NCBI GenBank assembly: GCA_028015205.1
Contig: CM051510.1
Location: 25,916,580 to 25,980,579 of the forward strand
DNA: 64,000 nt
Source of the DNA: Mytilisepta virgata
Lineage: Eukaryota; Mollusca; Bivalvia; Mytilida; Mytilidae
Reading direction: 5' to 3'
A program made the position numbers and the translations under genes. The notes under the pieces are model-generated. The model saw only the letters and a program-made list of their open reading frames with translations, did no database searches and was not told the origin of the DNA. Below are positions 25,143-35,525 of the stretch, in pieces. The first letter of the stretch is position 1, and the number at the start of each line of letters is the position of its first letter.

Positions 25143-26020
25143 GTCGAGGCTGCGACTTAAGTCGCAGAAAGCTTGACATGGAATAGTGATCCGGCGGCAG
25201 CGTTAACTAACTTAAAAGCTTTATATTTTAGAAGTGGAAGACCTGGATGCTTTATACTTTATATATAGATGCCTTATGTTACGAGGTTTCCATCTGTCAT
25301 ATGTACATTGTCCTTGACCTCATTTTCATGGTTCAGTGACTACTTGAAAAAAAAGTTTAAGATTTTTTGTAATGTTAATTTCTCTCTTATTATGAGTAAT
25401 AGGATAACTATATTTGGTAGGTGTGTACCTTACAAGGTCCTCATCCCTGTCACAGTTTTAAATTGACCTCGACCCCATTTCAAGGATCAGTGAAAAAGGT
25501 TACGTTTTGGTGGTCAAGTCCATATCTCAGATACTATAAGCAATAGGTCTAGTATATTTGGTGTATGGAAGGATTGTAAGGTGTATTTGTCCAACTGGCA
25601 GGTGTCATCTGACCTTGACCTCATTTTCATGATTCAGCAGATATTTAAGTTTTTGTGTTTTGGCCTGTTTGGTGTATGGAAGGATGTCCAATCTGGCAGG
25701 TGTCATCTGACCTTGGCCTCATTTTCATGGTTCAGTGGTTATAGTTAAGTTTTTGTGTTTTGTCCTGTTTTGTCACTCTTAACCACAGTTATCCAGCATA
25801 TCTTCATATAGCGAATAATAACCTTTACAATTAGTAGTATGAAGACACTATTATAGTTGTCTTCAGCAGGCCTGGCAGAAGCTTTAGCATTCATATAGGC
25901 ATCAGCAGCACTGACATTATCTCATTATTTACAGCTTAAAATTTATAATGTATGTCTGATAGCATCTACTTTAATTAGAAATACACGACAGGCGAGACAT
26001 TTTTGTGTGTCCACTCTTGT
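25143..26020 (+). repeat. GTCGAGGCTGCGAC repeat element, A-only insertion
   Basis: Opens with a perfect 18-base palindrome (CTGCGACTTAAGTCGCAG), then CCGGCGGCAGCGTTAACTAA and units carrying GGTGTATGGAAGGAT, CTGGCAGGTGTCATCTGACC and TTGACCTCATTTTCATGGTTC. Ends GACAGGCGAGACATTTTTG then GTCCACTCTTGTTTT. I recognise the family as common in mussels. Unit B reads straight across the site near 43450 without it. Non-coding. Confidence 0.85.
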
Positions 26021-28328
26021 TTTTATTACTGGGGATTTTAGGCCAGTACGTCCACTGTTTGTTATGTTTTTGATACAGTCATTAGAAATCATTTACCATC
26101 AAAGTATGACAATGGAATCAAAAGATTTTTTCATATACAATGGAATTAAAAAAATTAGACCAAAAATTATGTTTATGGTTGCTATGGCAGCCTCAGGAAA
26201 TTTTGTAGCCAGTATAACACTAAATAGGATTCAGAATATTAATAGCAAGCGCTATAGGAGCATATGCATTTTCTGCATATGGGTCACTTAGAAAAGTCTT
26301 TGTTTAATGGGGGCAGCCATATTGTGCTACATACTAAGGCTGGGAAAAGGTTTGTTCACTGGAAACGGAAGTAAGGGAAATAACTTGCTTCAAATTATAA
26401 TTTTAGAATCAGAATCGTGATACCAGAAATGAGTTTTTGGAAAGGGCTATTGCTGTGCTCAAATCTTTGGCCACGCCAACTGCATATTAGGTTAGTTACA
26501 GGATTTTTAAAAAGTAATTCAGTCAAAAATGAGAGAAAATTTAGAAGTCATTTTCTGAAGTTTATCAATGTAGCACACTAGTGCTTGAAAGAAAGAAATG
26601 TGCTAACAATACGTCCAGAGTGTATGATTTTTCGTATACCAGTATTTTGTTTTAAATTTTGGCATCAACTGTTTTTCTAATTTTTGCAGATATAATTGTT
26701 TGTGTTGGATCTGAATTGTAACAAAATTTATTCAGTGAAAGTCTTTTATGGAGCATGTTTTCAAAGTTCTGCAATCTGACAGTCAAGACAATGATTTGAT
26801 AAAATGTAAGAAACTTTAGTTGAAAATAATTTTGTTGCTTTAAAATATAACAAATAATATACTTTAATTTTGAATATCATGACTGCATGAAGAACGGAAA
26901 GGATGTGTATGATATTTTTGTGGTTCTTGTTAAGGGTACATTGCAAATCCACAAGAAAAGAGACAATCACTGCGAATCCTGCCTTTGTTAATTGTATATA
27001 TGTCTGTTTTGTATAACAAAAATGTGATATTTTTTACTAAATCGATGTAGTAATCCAACAAGCTTTTATACAGCTTGAAATTCAGCAAAATAAACATAAA
27101 TCTATTTTAAATTGAATTTGAACATGAACGAGACTGGCAAAAAACTTGTTAAAAAAATGAATACACATTGATTATGCTGAAAATTCAGTTTTAAAATAAA
27201 ATTTTAAGTCATTAATGTTTAATTTTCACATTTTCACTTTTATACCTTCGTGGTTTTAATTTTGAGTTTTATATACTGATAAAACATTTTGATATTGTAG
27301 ATTTCACTTTATTCATAAATGAAAGGTATATTTTCTAAAAAAAATTTCCAGAAATCTCTGGAAACTAAATTTAAATAAGAAGAAAGAGGATATGTTATTT
27401 CCCATTCATATCAGAAATTGTCTCCCCTTATGTTTAAATACATTTTATAAAGGATTTCTGTATAATTGCTGTATATTGGATTTATGAATCGGTAATTATG
27501 CAAGTTCTACCTCAGGGATAATGATGTATAGAATTCTACCTCAGTTTAAAAAATTTATGTGCATGTTGAATAATAAACAAACTGCAGGTCTGTTAGACAA
27601 CTTTTATTTTTTTGGCCATTTTTGTCAGTGAACCTCCTCATGATTGTCACCATGCTTCCCTCTAGATGGCAAGATTGTCAAACCCGGCAGAATATCAACA
27701 AAACAAAAGGCTGCATTTAAGTCCGGCTGATATGTGCAGAATTTTGGCAGAATTGTGGGTTTGATGATAAAATCATGAAACTTGGTACAATTGTAAACAT
27801 ATATATATAGATCAACTTAAGATATGGACCCACTTTCCAAATTTTAAAATAGCTGCCATTTTTAAGATGGGGGCATGAAGCATTATCATGTTTTAATCTG
27901 TATATAGGGCCTTGGATATTGAAACCTTTTCTTTTTTTTTTACAACTGACAAAAACAAAGTTAGTGTATCTAAATGCTTTATGTAACATTTCTAATTATT
28001 TTCTCCATTCATAATATTTTCAAAATGGCGGAAATTTTCAAAATGGCCACCATTATAACGAAAAAAATGACAAAATACAAAGTAACAAAAAACTTTAAGG
28101 AGGATTAAACGTGTCCATATCCCATCTTAGCACCGTAATTCAGATCGCATAACAGCCGGAAACCCTTTAGTATGGTAAAAGCCATTTGCCCATGGCATAA
28201 TTATTATTTTGAAGCAAGATAAATAATTGCCCCATCAATGAATAACATGTAAAGCCTACAAGGGCTTTAATAGTTCAGGATGGAGATTCATAGATGTTTC
28301 GAAAATCTATTCGGATAGTAAATTTTTA

Positions 28329-30247
28329 GATCACCTGACCCAAAGGGTCAAGTGAGCTATTCCCATCACTTGTCGTCCAGCGTCCGGCGGCGTCCATTAA
28401 CTTTTTACCAAAATCTTCTACTCTGAAACTACTGGGCCAAATTAAACCAAACTTGGCCACAAGCATCATTATGGTATCTAGTATAAAAAATATGTTTGAT
28501 GACCCCACCTGCCAACCAATATGACTGACATGGCTAAAAATAGAACATAGGGGTAAATTGCAGTTTTTGCTTATATCTAAAAGATTAAAGCATTTAGAGC
28601 AAAACTGACTATGGCTAAAAATGTTTTTCAGGTCAAGATCTACCTGCCATGAAATTTTCAGACGAATTGGTCAACCCTTTGTTGGGTTATTGCCCCTGAA
28701 TTGTTTATTTTAAGGAAATTTTGCAGTTTTAGCTTATTATCTTGAATATTATTATAGATAAAGACAAACTGTAAACAGGAAAATTGTTCAACAAAGTAAG
28801 ATCTACAAATAAGTCAGCATGACCAAAATCATGATTGACCCCTTATAGGAGTTTGCCCCTTAAAGATGGCATTTGTCATAAATTTTCCTTTAAAGATCTC
28901 TGAAACCAAAGGGCCATGTGGGACCAGACTTGGGTGGAATGGTCCTGGGGTAGCCCCTTCCAAAAGTATGTCCCGAATCCCCGACTTCCAACCGACATTG
29001 CTGCTATTACTTAAAATAGAAAAAAGGGGAAGGTGAATTTCAAAAATCTTTTTCTATGAAACTGTAAAGCCTATTGGAATCAAACTTGGCAGTAATGGTC
29101 CTTAGGAGGTTTTCTTTCAGAAATTTGTCCGATGACCCGGACTGTTAACCAAGATGGCCACCACAGCTGAACTTAGTTTAACATAGACCCAGTAGGGAAA
29201 TTCATTTAAAAATCTTGTCTGAAACAACTAAGCCAATTAGAACTACACTTGGTAGCAATGGTCATCTTTTAGAATTGTGTCCGATGACCGACTGTCAAGC
29301 ACGATGGCCGCCACAACCAAACTTCATTTAACATGGGCCCTATGCGAAAATTCATTGAAAAATCTTCTTTCCTGAAACCACTTGACAAATTTGAACCAGA
29401 CTTGGCAGCAATGGTCCTTAGGATGTCCTCTTTCAGAAATATGTCGGATTTCGTGGACTGTGAACCAAGATGGCCGCCACAGCCGAACTTAGTTTAACAA
29501 AGGACCTTATTGGAAATTCACTCAAAAACCACTAAGCCAATTAGAAAGACATTGGGTAGTAATGGTCCTTAGCTAGTCCTCTTTCATAATTATGTCCGAT
29601 GACCCAGATGTCAACCAAGATAGCCGCCACAGCAGAACTTAGTTTAACATATAGGGCCTTAAGGGAAAATTCATTGAAAAATCTCGTCTGAAATGACTTG
29701 ACCAATTGGAACCAGACTTGGCAGCAATGAACCTTAGGAGGTCCTCTTTCAAAAATGTCTGATTTCATGGACTGTGAACAAAGATGGCCGCTACAGCCGA
29801 ACTTAGTTTAACATAGGACCCTATGGGAAATTCACTGAAAAATCTTCTAGTCTGAAACTACTGAGCCAATTATAACTAAAATTGGCAACAGTGGTCCTTG
29901 GATGGTCCTCTTTCAGAATTGTGTCCAGTCACCCGGATTGTCAACCAAGATGGCCGCCACAGCCGAACTTAGTTTAATATAGGGGAAAATTCATTTAAAA
30001 ATCTTGTCTGAAACCACTTAGCCAGACGGAACAAGACTTAGCAGTAATGGTCCTTAGATGATTCTCCTTTAAAAATGTGTTCATTGACCTGGACTGTCAA
30101 CAAAGATGGCTGCCACAGCCAAACTTAGTTTAACATAGAACCTATAGAAAAACCAGCCAAAATGACTGCAACGCTTAAATTTTTAGTCCTGCTCAAGGTG
30201 AAAAGTTAAATCCAAGTGAGCGATACAGGCTCGTGGGAGCCTTTAGT
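28329..30247 (+). repeat. Long TTAGCTCACCTG-family element (copy A)
   Basis: Hairpin start (TCACCTGACCCAAAGGGTCA), CGTCCGGCGGCGTCCATTAA, then about eight degenerate ~190-base units (GCCAATTAGAACTA.ACTTGG, TGGTCCTTAG, GATGGCCGCCACAGCCGAAC, TTAGTTTAACATAGGACC). Ends in GTGAGCGATACAGGCTC and GTGGGAGCCTTTAG. Same element as 45780-47665, so it was present before the duplication. The short frames inside follow the repeat units and are not genes. Confidence 0.85.
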
Positions 30248-30530
30248 TTACTTTCAACTTCAAGTCAAGTAAGCGATCAATGAATTTGTTGCACTGTCTC
30301 TGGAAATCTCGCGTACCATTGGTACATCTCTTAAACCTTATCATTTCCCCCCTTTATGAACCCCTTAAAGGTAGAGGATGGATGACAAGGTGATCTTTCT
30401 AGATACTTGTAGTTTTCTGATTTTTTTTGGTGAAATGTTGTAATATCAAGAATTCCCTCTTTCAAATCTATTTCCCAGGAATAATTGTGTGTCGAGGATT
30501 TCATTCGCAATGTTATATTATCAATGGAGT
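30248..30530 (-). pseudogene. Penelope-like reverse transcriptase fragment, inverted piece (copy A)
   Basis: The - strand reads RFLDT-like text, then EGILDITTFHQKKSENYKYL and SPCHPSSTFKGFIKG. The HP.STFKGFI.G block is typical of the region following the RT core in Penelope-like elements. Frames are broken. Its first ~90 bases are an inverted copy of 31330-31420, so two pieces of the same element face each other across about 0.8 kb. Confidence 0.6.
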
Positions 30531-30671
30531 TTTCACGATGCATTATGTACACCATGCTCATTATGTTTTTATTTTTATTGTTTTTATTTGTTTATTTTAT
30601 CTGTATTAAAGTTGTCGTTTTCTTCATAATGTAAATCATTACTTCAAATACCTATATCAGACAAGAATGTT

Positions 30672-31440
30672 ATGAGAGCAGGCCGGTTCTATCTGCTTTC
30701 AAAGTTACACATATTAGATGCGACACTCATTAATAGGATACAAGAGGACAAAACATTTTACAAGGAAGCTAAGATTAAGGGTAGAATCACTATGTGGCAC
30801 ACCCTTGGAGCGTGTAGGGTGTTTCATAGACAAAACTTCTACTACCAGCAGTTCTCCAATAACCCAAATATATTAGTTTCTATGGATTTAATTAATAAAA
30901 TCGAACGCATAAAGCCCTCAAAGGGCCAAATTAGTAGGGGCTGACCTAGAAAACACGTACACGAACTTAACACACAAGGAATTGATTGAATCGGTTAGAA
31001 ATGCCTGGTCTATCAAAGAGAACAGTAAGCTGGAATTTCAGATTCCTGCTCTGGAAGATGCGTTGGTGCTATTAAAAATCAGAAAAGAGTTTGAGTTTAG
31101 TGATAAGAATTTCCCCAGCGCTTACCTCTGGAAATTACGGACCTTAGTGTGTTTGAAATAATCGAAAAATCTGTTCGTACATCCAGACAAAAGAGATGGA
31201 ATTCTATACTTTTGCAGATGCTGGGATGATCTCTTCCTGGTTATGGATTGGGAAAATCAGGACGTTGAATTTTTCCACCATGCTAAAAGAGAACATGACT
31301 TGTTCATGTGTTGATAAAGTTTACGTTTGAGGTGTCTGACAACCGAATGCGATTCCTCGACACACTATTATTCCGGGGAAATAGATTTGAAAAAGAGGGA
31401 ATTCTTGATATTACAACATGTCACACCTAAAAAACCCCAA
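30672..31440 (+). pseudogene. Penelope-like reverse transcriptase relic (copy A)
   Basis: In order on the + strand, across shifted frames: RAGRFYLLSKLHIL (cf. GRFYLLPKIHK of Penelope RT), ADLENTYTNLTHKELIESVR (cf. D..SLYTNIPH.EGI), FEFSDKNF, and FTFEVSDNRMRFLDTLLFRG (cf. FT.E.S...I.FLDT). The catalytic DD motif is not preserved and no GIY-YIG endonuclease is visible. 31142-31270 also resembles 33990-34100, the extreme 3' end of the LINE fragment there. A non-functional relic, shared with unit B. Confidence 0.65.
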
Positions 31441-31954
31441 GAAAACTCCGTCTTATCACCGTAAAATGTGTATATCTTATATAAGACTTATGTAAATTAA
31501 AACGGATAGACCAAGGCAGAAAAGGTATTCAAGAGGGGCGAAGGACATTTTAGCGGATGTGGAAAAAAATAATGGACATTTTAAGGGCTGGAATTTTAGT
31601 TACCTGTAAAAATATGATGGATATTTCAGCGGCTAGCTTTTACAGGTAAATACCGGTAAATATATGAAATGATCAAAACCATATTTATTATTGATAAGAA
31701 TGCTGACCAGTATTTTATGTTTTTTTTCTATTTGGCTTGGCCTGGCTGACGGAAGAGGTACATTCAAATTTTATTAATAATAAAATGCAGAATTATATTC
31801 GAATATATTGGTCAGATTGGTCATCATAATAATATACCTGTTATTATATTAAAAATATTAGCCGCAGAATGTCCATTCCATCCGCTAAAACGTCCAAACA
31901 ATCCGCCACTAAAATTGCCATTAAAAAGCCTCTAACATATCCACTTATTTTCGC

Positions 31955-32218
31955 GGGGCCTCGGTGGCCGAGTGGTCTAGGTAGTTCGTCATGACTACTA
32001 ATGATCACTGGCCTGTCAACACTGAGGTTGTGAGTTCTAATCTCACCTGTGGCGAGGTGTGTTCGACTCCGATCTTGACAAGGATTGACAATTTTCCTAC
32101 CGAAGGTCGGTGGTTCTCTCCGGGTACTCCGGCTTCCTCCACCAATAAAAACTGGCCGCCGCGAAATAGCCAAGTGTGCTGAAAACGGCGTAAAACCCCA
32201 ACTAAACAAACAAACAAA
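31955..32218 (+). mobile_element. tRNA-derived SINE, complete, A-only insertion
   Basis: GGCCTCGGTGGCCGAGTGGT head, B-box GGTTGTGAGTTCTAATCTC, conserved body and AACAAACAAACAAA tail. Target duplication CTTATTTTCGC at 31944-31954 and CTTATTTCCGC at 32219-32229 (one difference). Unit B near 49350 has a single CTTATTTCCGC, the empty site. The TTCGTC-like A-box and B-box keep a pol III promoter shape, but the head is not a tRNA gene. Confidence 0.9.
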
Positions 32219-32249
32219 CTTATTTCCGCTAAAATGTCCTCCGCCGATT

Positions 32250-32815
32250 CAAGGTTTGGCGTTGGGCACCGAGGCGGAAAAGGGATGGAATTATGAAATG
32301 AATAAAATTATAACTTTGTTAAATGTTAATGAAGAAGTGAACAATGTTATATTGAACACAAAGCTCGTTATGAAAGATGTTAGCGGGAAAATCCACATTC
32401 TTGACAATAATGAATGGTATATAACGAAATTTTTAATGACCGTGGAAACCAAAACGGAAATAAATTACGAACTTATAGACAATTTAAACGAGTATGTTGT
32501 TTCAATTTTAATACCTAAACATAGACGCGTGATGGCTCTGTTCCGCGCCGGATCACTACCACCTGCCATAGAAACCGGACGGTATGCCAGGCCACCACTT
32601 CCAGTTGAAAACAGACTTTGTGTCTTGTGTACGTACAATTCTGTTGAATCCGAAAAACAATTTCTTTTAAATTCCACCCCTTATGATGACCTTAGATGGG
32701 TTTTATTTTCTGAATGTAAAAAATACATTGAACATTTTGCTAACTTAGACAATGATAAAAAATTCGTAGAAATGATGAAAGGTTTTGAAATTCAGCCTAT
32801 TTTAAGCAAATGTGA
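32250..32815 (+). pseudogene. LINE ORF2 C-terminal relic (copy A)
   Basis: An open frame encodes GLALGTEAEKGWNYEMNK..., then RRVMALFRAGSLPPAIETGR, RPPLPVENRLCVLC and SVESEKQFLLNSTPYDDLR. This matches the C-terminal zinc-knuckle region of non-LTR retrotransposons (normally RLC.LC..SVEDE.HFL..C..Y..LR); here the expected His is Gln and the last Cys is Ser, so the knuckle is lost. The frame seems longer (from 32085) only because the SINE inserted just upstream happens to be open in the same frame. Copy B (49385-49933) has extra stops. Confidence 0.7.
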
Positions 32816-33056
32816 CCGAGTGGTCTAGGTAGTTCGTGATGACTACTAATGATCACTAGCCTGTCAAAACTGAGGTTGTGAGTTCGAATCTCACCTATGG
32901 CGAGTGTGTTTGACTCAGATCTAAATTGACAAGGATACCGAGGATTGATGGTTCTCTCTGGGTACTCCGGCTTCCTCCAACGATAAAAATTGGCCGCCGC
33001 GAAATAGCCAAATGTGCTAAAAACGGCGTAAAACCCCAACTAAACAAATAAACAAA
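32814..33056 (+). mobile_element. tRNA-derived SINE shared by units A and B (copy A)
   Basis: Slightly head-truncated SINE: GACCGAGTGGTCTAGGTAGT, B-box GTTGTGAGTTCGAATCTCAC, ends in AAAACCCCAACTAAACAAAT. It lies directly after the LINE relic and is present at the same place in unit B (49937-50191), so it predates the duplication, unlike the SINEs at 24398 and 31955. Confidence 0.85.
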
Positions 33057-33147
33057 TATGTGTCTCATAAGTCAACTAAATGGCTGGGTATTGATTGTTT
33101 AAATGTATATTTTAATTATTGTTATTGTAAAATGTGCAATCAATATA

Positions 33148-33231
33148 GCAATCTCCCATGCAGAGTTGTCGGTCCTTGCTCACTCTGAGAGAGAAAGTGA
33201 GCAAGGACCGACAACTCTGCATGGGAGATTG
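33148..33231. mobile_element. 84-base perfect hairpin with 8-base target duplication
   Basis: Left arm 33149-33184 and right arm 33196-33231 are perfect 36-base inverted repeats (CAATCTCCCATGCAGAGTTG... / ...CAACTCTGCATGGGAGATTG) around an 11-base purine-rich loop. Flanks TCAATATA at 33140-33147 and 33232-33239 are an 8-base duplication. Unit B lacks it near 50265. An 8-base duplication is usual for hAT-type elements; at this size the class is a guess. Confidence 0.85.
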
Positions 33232-33964
33232 TCAATATACGACACTATAATAAAATAATGAATTATTAAAAATATTATGCAAGACATAGTTTGCGGAAAT
33301 TTACGCTTCAAGTGAACCTTTATTCGTAACCATAATAATGTATATTAACATGATTAATAAAACATCTAGACATTTCAACTGATGACGATAAATTTTACAG
33401 GAAACTCTCTGTGGAATAAAACAGTTTAACATAAAAACATTATACGCTTTATTAGTAAATGATACTGACAATTAAACCTTTTACAGCTATATTTCTCTTT
33501 TCTAAATATTTTGTAGTAGTATTGTTAAATACTTGCTGTATAATATAAACTCATACGCATCAGTTTTCATTTTAAATTTTTAATGACTTCCATCAAATTT
33601 ATCAAATGTATGTTTTCATCTAATTACGTTAATTGATTTACAACTGATAGATTAATTATCTACGAAGAAAACATTATATACATTTCACTTTTTAAAATAA
33701 AATTTATAGCTTTAAGAAATTTCCCCTAATAAATTACAACTGTTTTAATTTTTCGTATTCAAAATACCGCCAGGGGTATCTCGGACTATGGATGATAGAA
33801 TTCAACGTAATTAAATCATATTTTTATTACAATTACACGTAGAAAACGAATGTACAACAATATTTGAAAAGTCACTTTGAAGCAAAAGTTGGGGTCAACA
33901 GAAAATGTGGGGCAAAATTAATGGGACTTTGACAAAAATCACTAACATTTTCCAATGCGAAACT

Positions 33965-34765
33965 CCTTAGCCCCGAAAATAACAGACCTGTGTTTGAAAT
34001 AATCGAAGAAACTGTTTGTACATCCAGACAAGAAAGATAAAAAATCTATACTTCTGCAGATACAGGTGTAATTTTGTTCTGTTACGGATTGTGAACATCA
34101 GGACATTGTTAGTACAAACATATTTTATTAAAAAACACCAAGCACACATCACAGTACAATACAATAGTAGAGATAGATGGGATTCGGAAACAAGCAACTG
34201 AATGCTTATATAAATCAGTCTCCCGAAAAAAATTTATAACATGAATAATTAGATATCAACTTAGCACTGGTTTTTTTTAATCCAAAAACCTAAACATTAT
34301 AATATATATATGTTTTAATGCAAGACAAAATTATGTTGCAACTTAAAGATTTTTTATACTAATGTCAGTCTAGATCAAGTAAATTATAATAAAACTTCTA
34401 AAAAGAAAATAATAACTCAGATACACTTAAAAATATCTCTTTGTTTTCTTCAGCAGACAGTAAACTAGTCCCATGAAATAATGATTTCACATCTTTGTGT
34501 GAGAGAAGCGCTATAGTTTCACGTCTAATTGTTGAGAGATATATTTAATCTTTCCGAGTTCCGTAAATGAAATACGTGGGGCTTTTATTTAAATTTCGAT
34601 TAAAAAAATGTTTAAAACTATACAATGAAGAATTGCGACGAATTTCAATTGGGATATTATTCCATCTTGGATTGTGGAAGGTAAAAATGAATTTTGATAG
34701 TAAGATGTTCGACAACGAATGCTTTGAATGTTATCAGACTGTAGTAGTATATATGCGGTTCTAAA
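33965..34765 (-). pseudogene. Decayed LINE 3' end (copy A)
   Basis: The - strand keeps LVWMYKQFLRLFQT (the end of the ORF) and further upstream HIYYYSLITFKAFVVEHLTI, as in the better-preserved copy at 60241-60790, but the Cys-rich core is replaced at 34034-34410 by unrelated AT-rich sequence. Not functional. Confidence 0.6.
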
Positions 34766-34771
34766 GTCGTA

Positions 34772-35190
34772 GAGGAGGTGCCGAAAGTGACGTCACCGGA
34801 ACCGAAAATGACGTCACAGGAAGTCGCGTGACCGAAACTGGAAGTACCCGGAAGTTGTTTGCGCACATACACAACCGGAAATGATGTGTTTTCCCGTCAT
34901 TTGTTTAAAAAAGTGACGTAAGTCACGTGCTAGGACCGGATGTGTGGTCTGCGCGTGTGTAGGCGGAACCAGAAGTGGTTTGCGCGCATGCGCAACCGAA
35001 AGTAGGGATTTTCGCGCCATTTTTCATGATTTTTTGACGGAATTGACGTTAGTCACGTGCTGAAACCTGGATTTGTGGTCTGTGCATGTGTAGGCGGAAC
35101 CGGAATTGATGTGCGCAACCGGATTTTGACGCCATTTTCCATTAATTATTTCCGGAAGTGACGTCAGTCACGTGGTGGTACCCGGATGTG
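34772..35190. promoter_or_regulatory. Tandem array dense in ETS/CRE/E-box/NRF1/E2F-like sites (copy A)
   Basis: Three diverged units starting near 34910, 35039 and 35153 (GTGACGTAAGTCACGTGCT... GGATGTGTGGTCTGCGC), preceded by a CRE-rich lead. Sites seen: TGACGTCA at 34788-34795 and 34809-34816; CACGTG at 34924-34929 and in the later units; palindromic NRF1-type CGCGCATGCGCA at 34983-34994; E2F-type TTTTCGCGCC near 35010; many CCGGAA(G/A)-like ETS cores. CpG-rich in an otherwise AT-rich region. It ends some 90 bases before the terminal repeat at 35278. Function is inferred from motif content only; it could also be a LINE 5' monomer array. Confidence 0.6.
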
Positions 35191-35277
35191 CCAATCTTGA
35201 TCAGAATTAAGATTGAATTATCTCCCTTTTCTCGCACTTCCCGGTCGTCTCTAGATCTTTCATCGGTCTCTAGAGAC

Positions 35278-35525
35278 TGATACTCTCACTGTTATGTCGA
35301 AGTCCGAGAGTATACGAAGTACACTATTGGATTATCTCCCATTATCCCACTCTTTTCATCTGCGGGTGATGTTTTCTGTAAGGACCAAAGGTAGGATTGG
35401 ATTATGTCCCCTTACCTCCAAGTGATGCTGTCACGAATAGATCAATGGAGAGATGTCCTTAGCAACCGCGTTAGCAACGGCGGTCCATTGCATTGCTCTA
35501 TGATGCACTACGTTTCTTTTCTCTT
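35278..35525 (+). mobile_element. Terminal repeat of array-bearing element (copy A)
   Basis: Starts TGATACTCTCACTGTTATGT and continues through TCGAAGTCCGAGAGTATACG, ATTGGATTATCTCCC, GCGGGTGATGTTTTCTGT, CCTCCAAGTGATGCTGTCAC and CTTAGCAACCG(C/T) to a CTCTATGATGCACT(A/T)CG junction with the 18-base array. The first 40 bases form a hairpin (ATACTCTC / GAGAGTAT). Same sequence at 51174 and 60935 (+) and inverted at 56400-56623. Confidence 0.8.

Noticed and set aside
31960..32060. tRNA gene(s) in the SINE heads
   Set aside because: A- and B-boxes are present, but the sequence continues into a SINE body with tail and target duplication; the head does not give a proper tRNA of standard length.
32085..32828. 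247-codon frame as a host gene
   Set aside because: Its first third is SINE sequence (31955-32218) and the rest is a decayed LINE C-terminus. Unit B lacks the SINE and has stops in the LINE part.
33967..34197. 76-codon - strand frame as a gene
   Set aside because: It joins the LINE ORF2 tail (LVWMYKQFLRLFQT) to inserted AT-rich sequence; it is a relic and not a gene.
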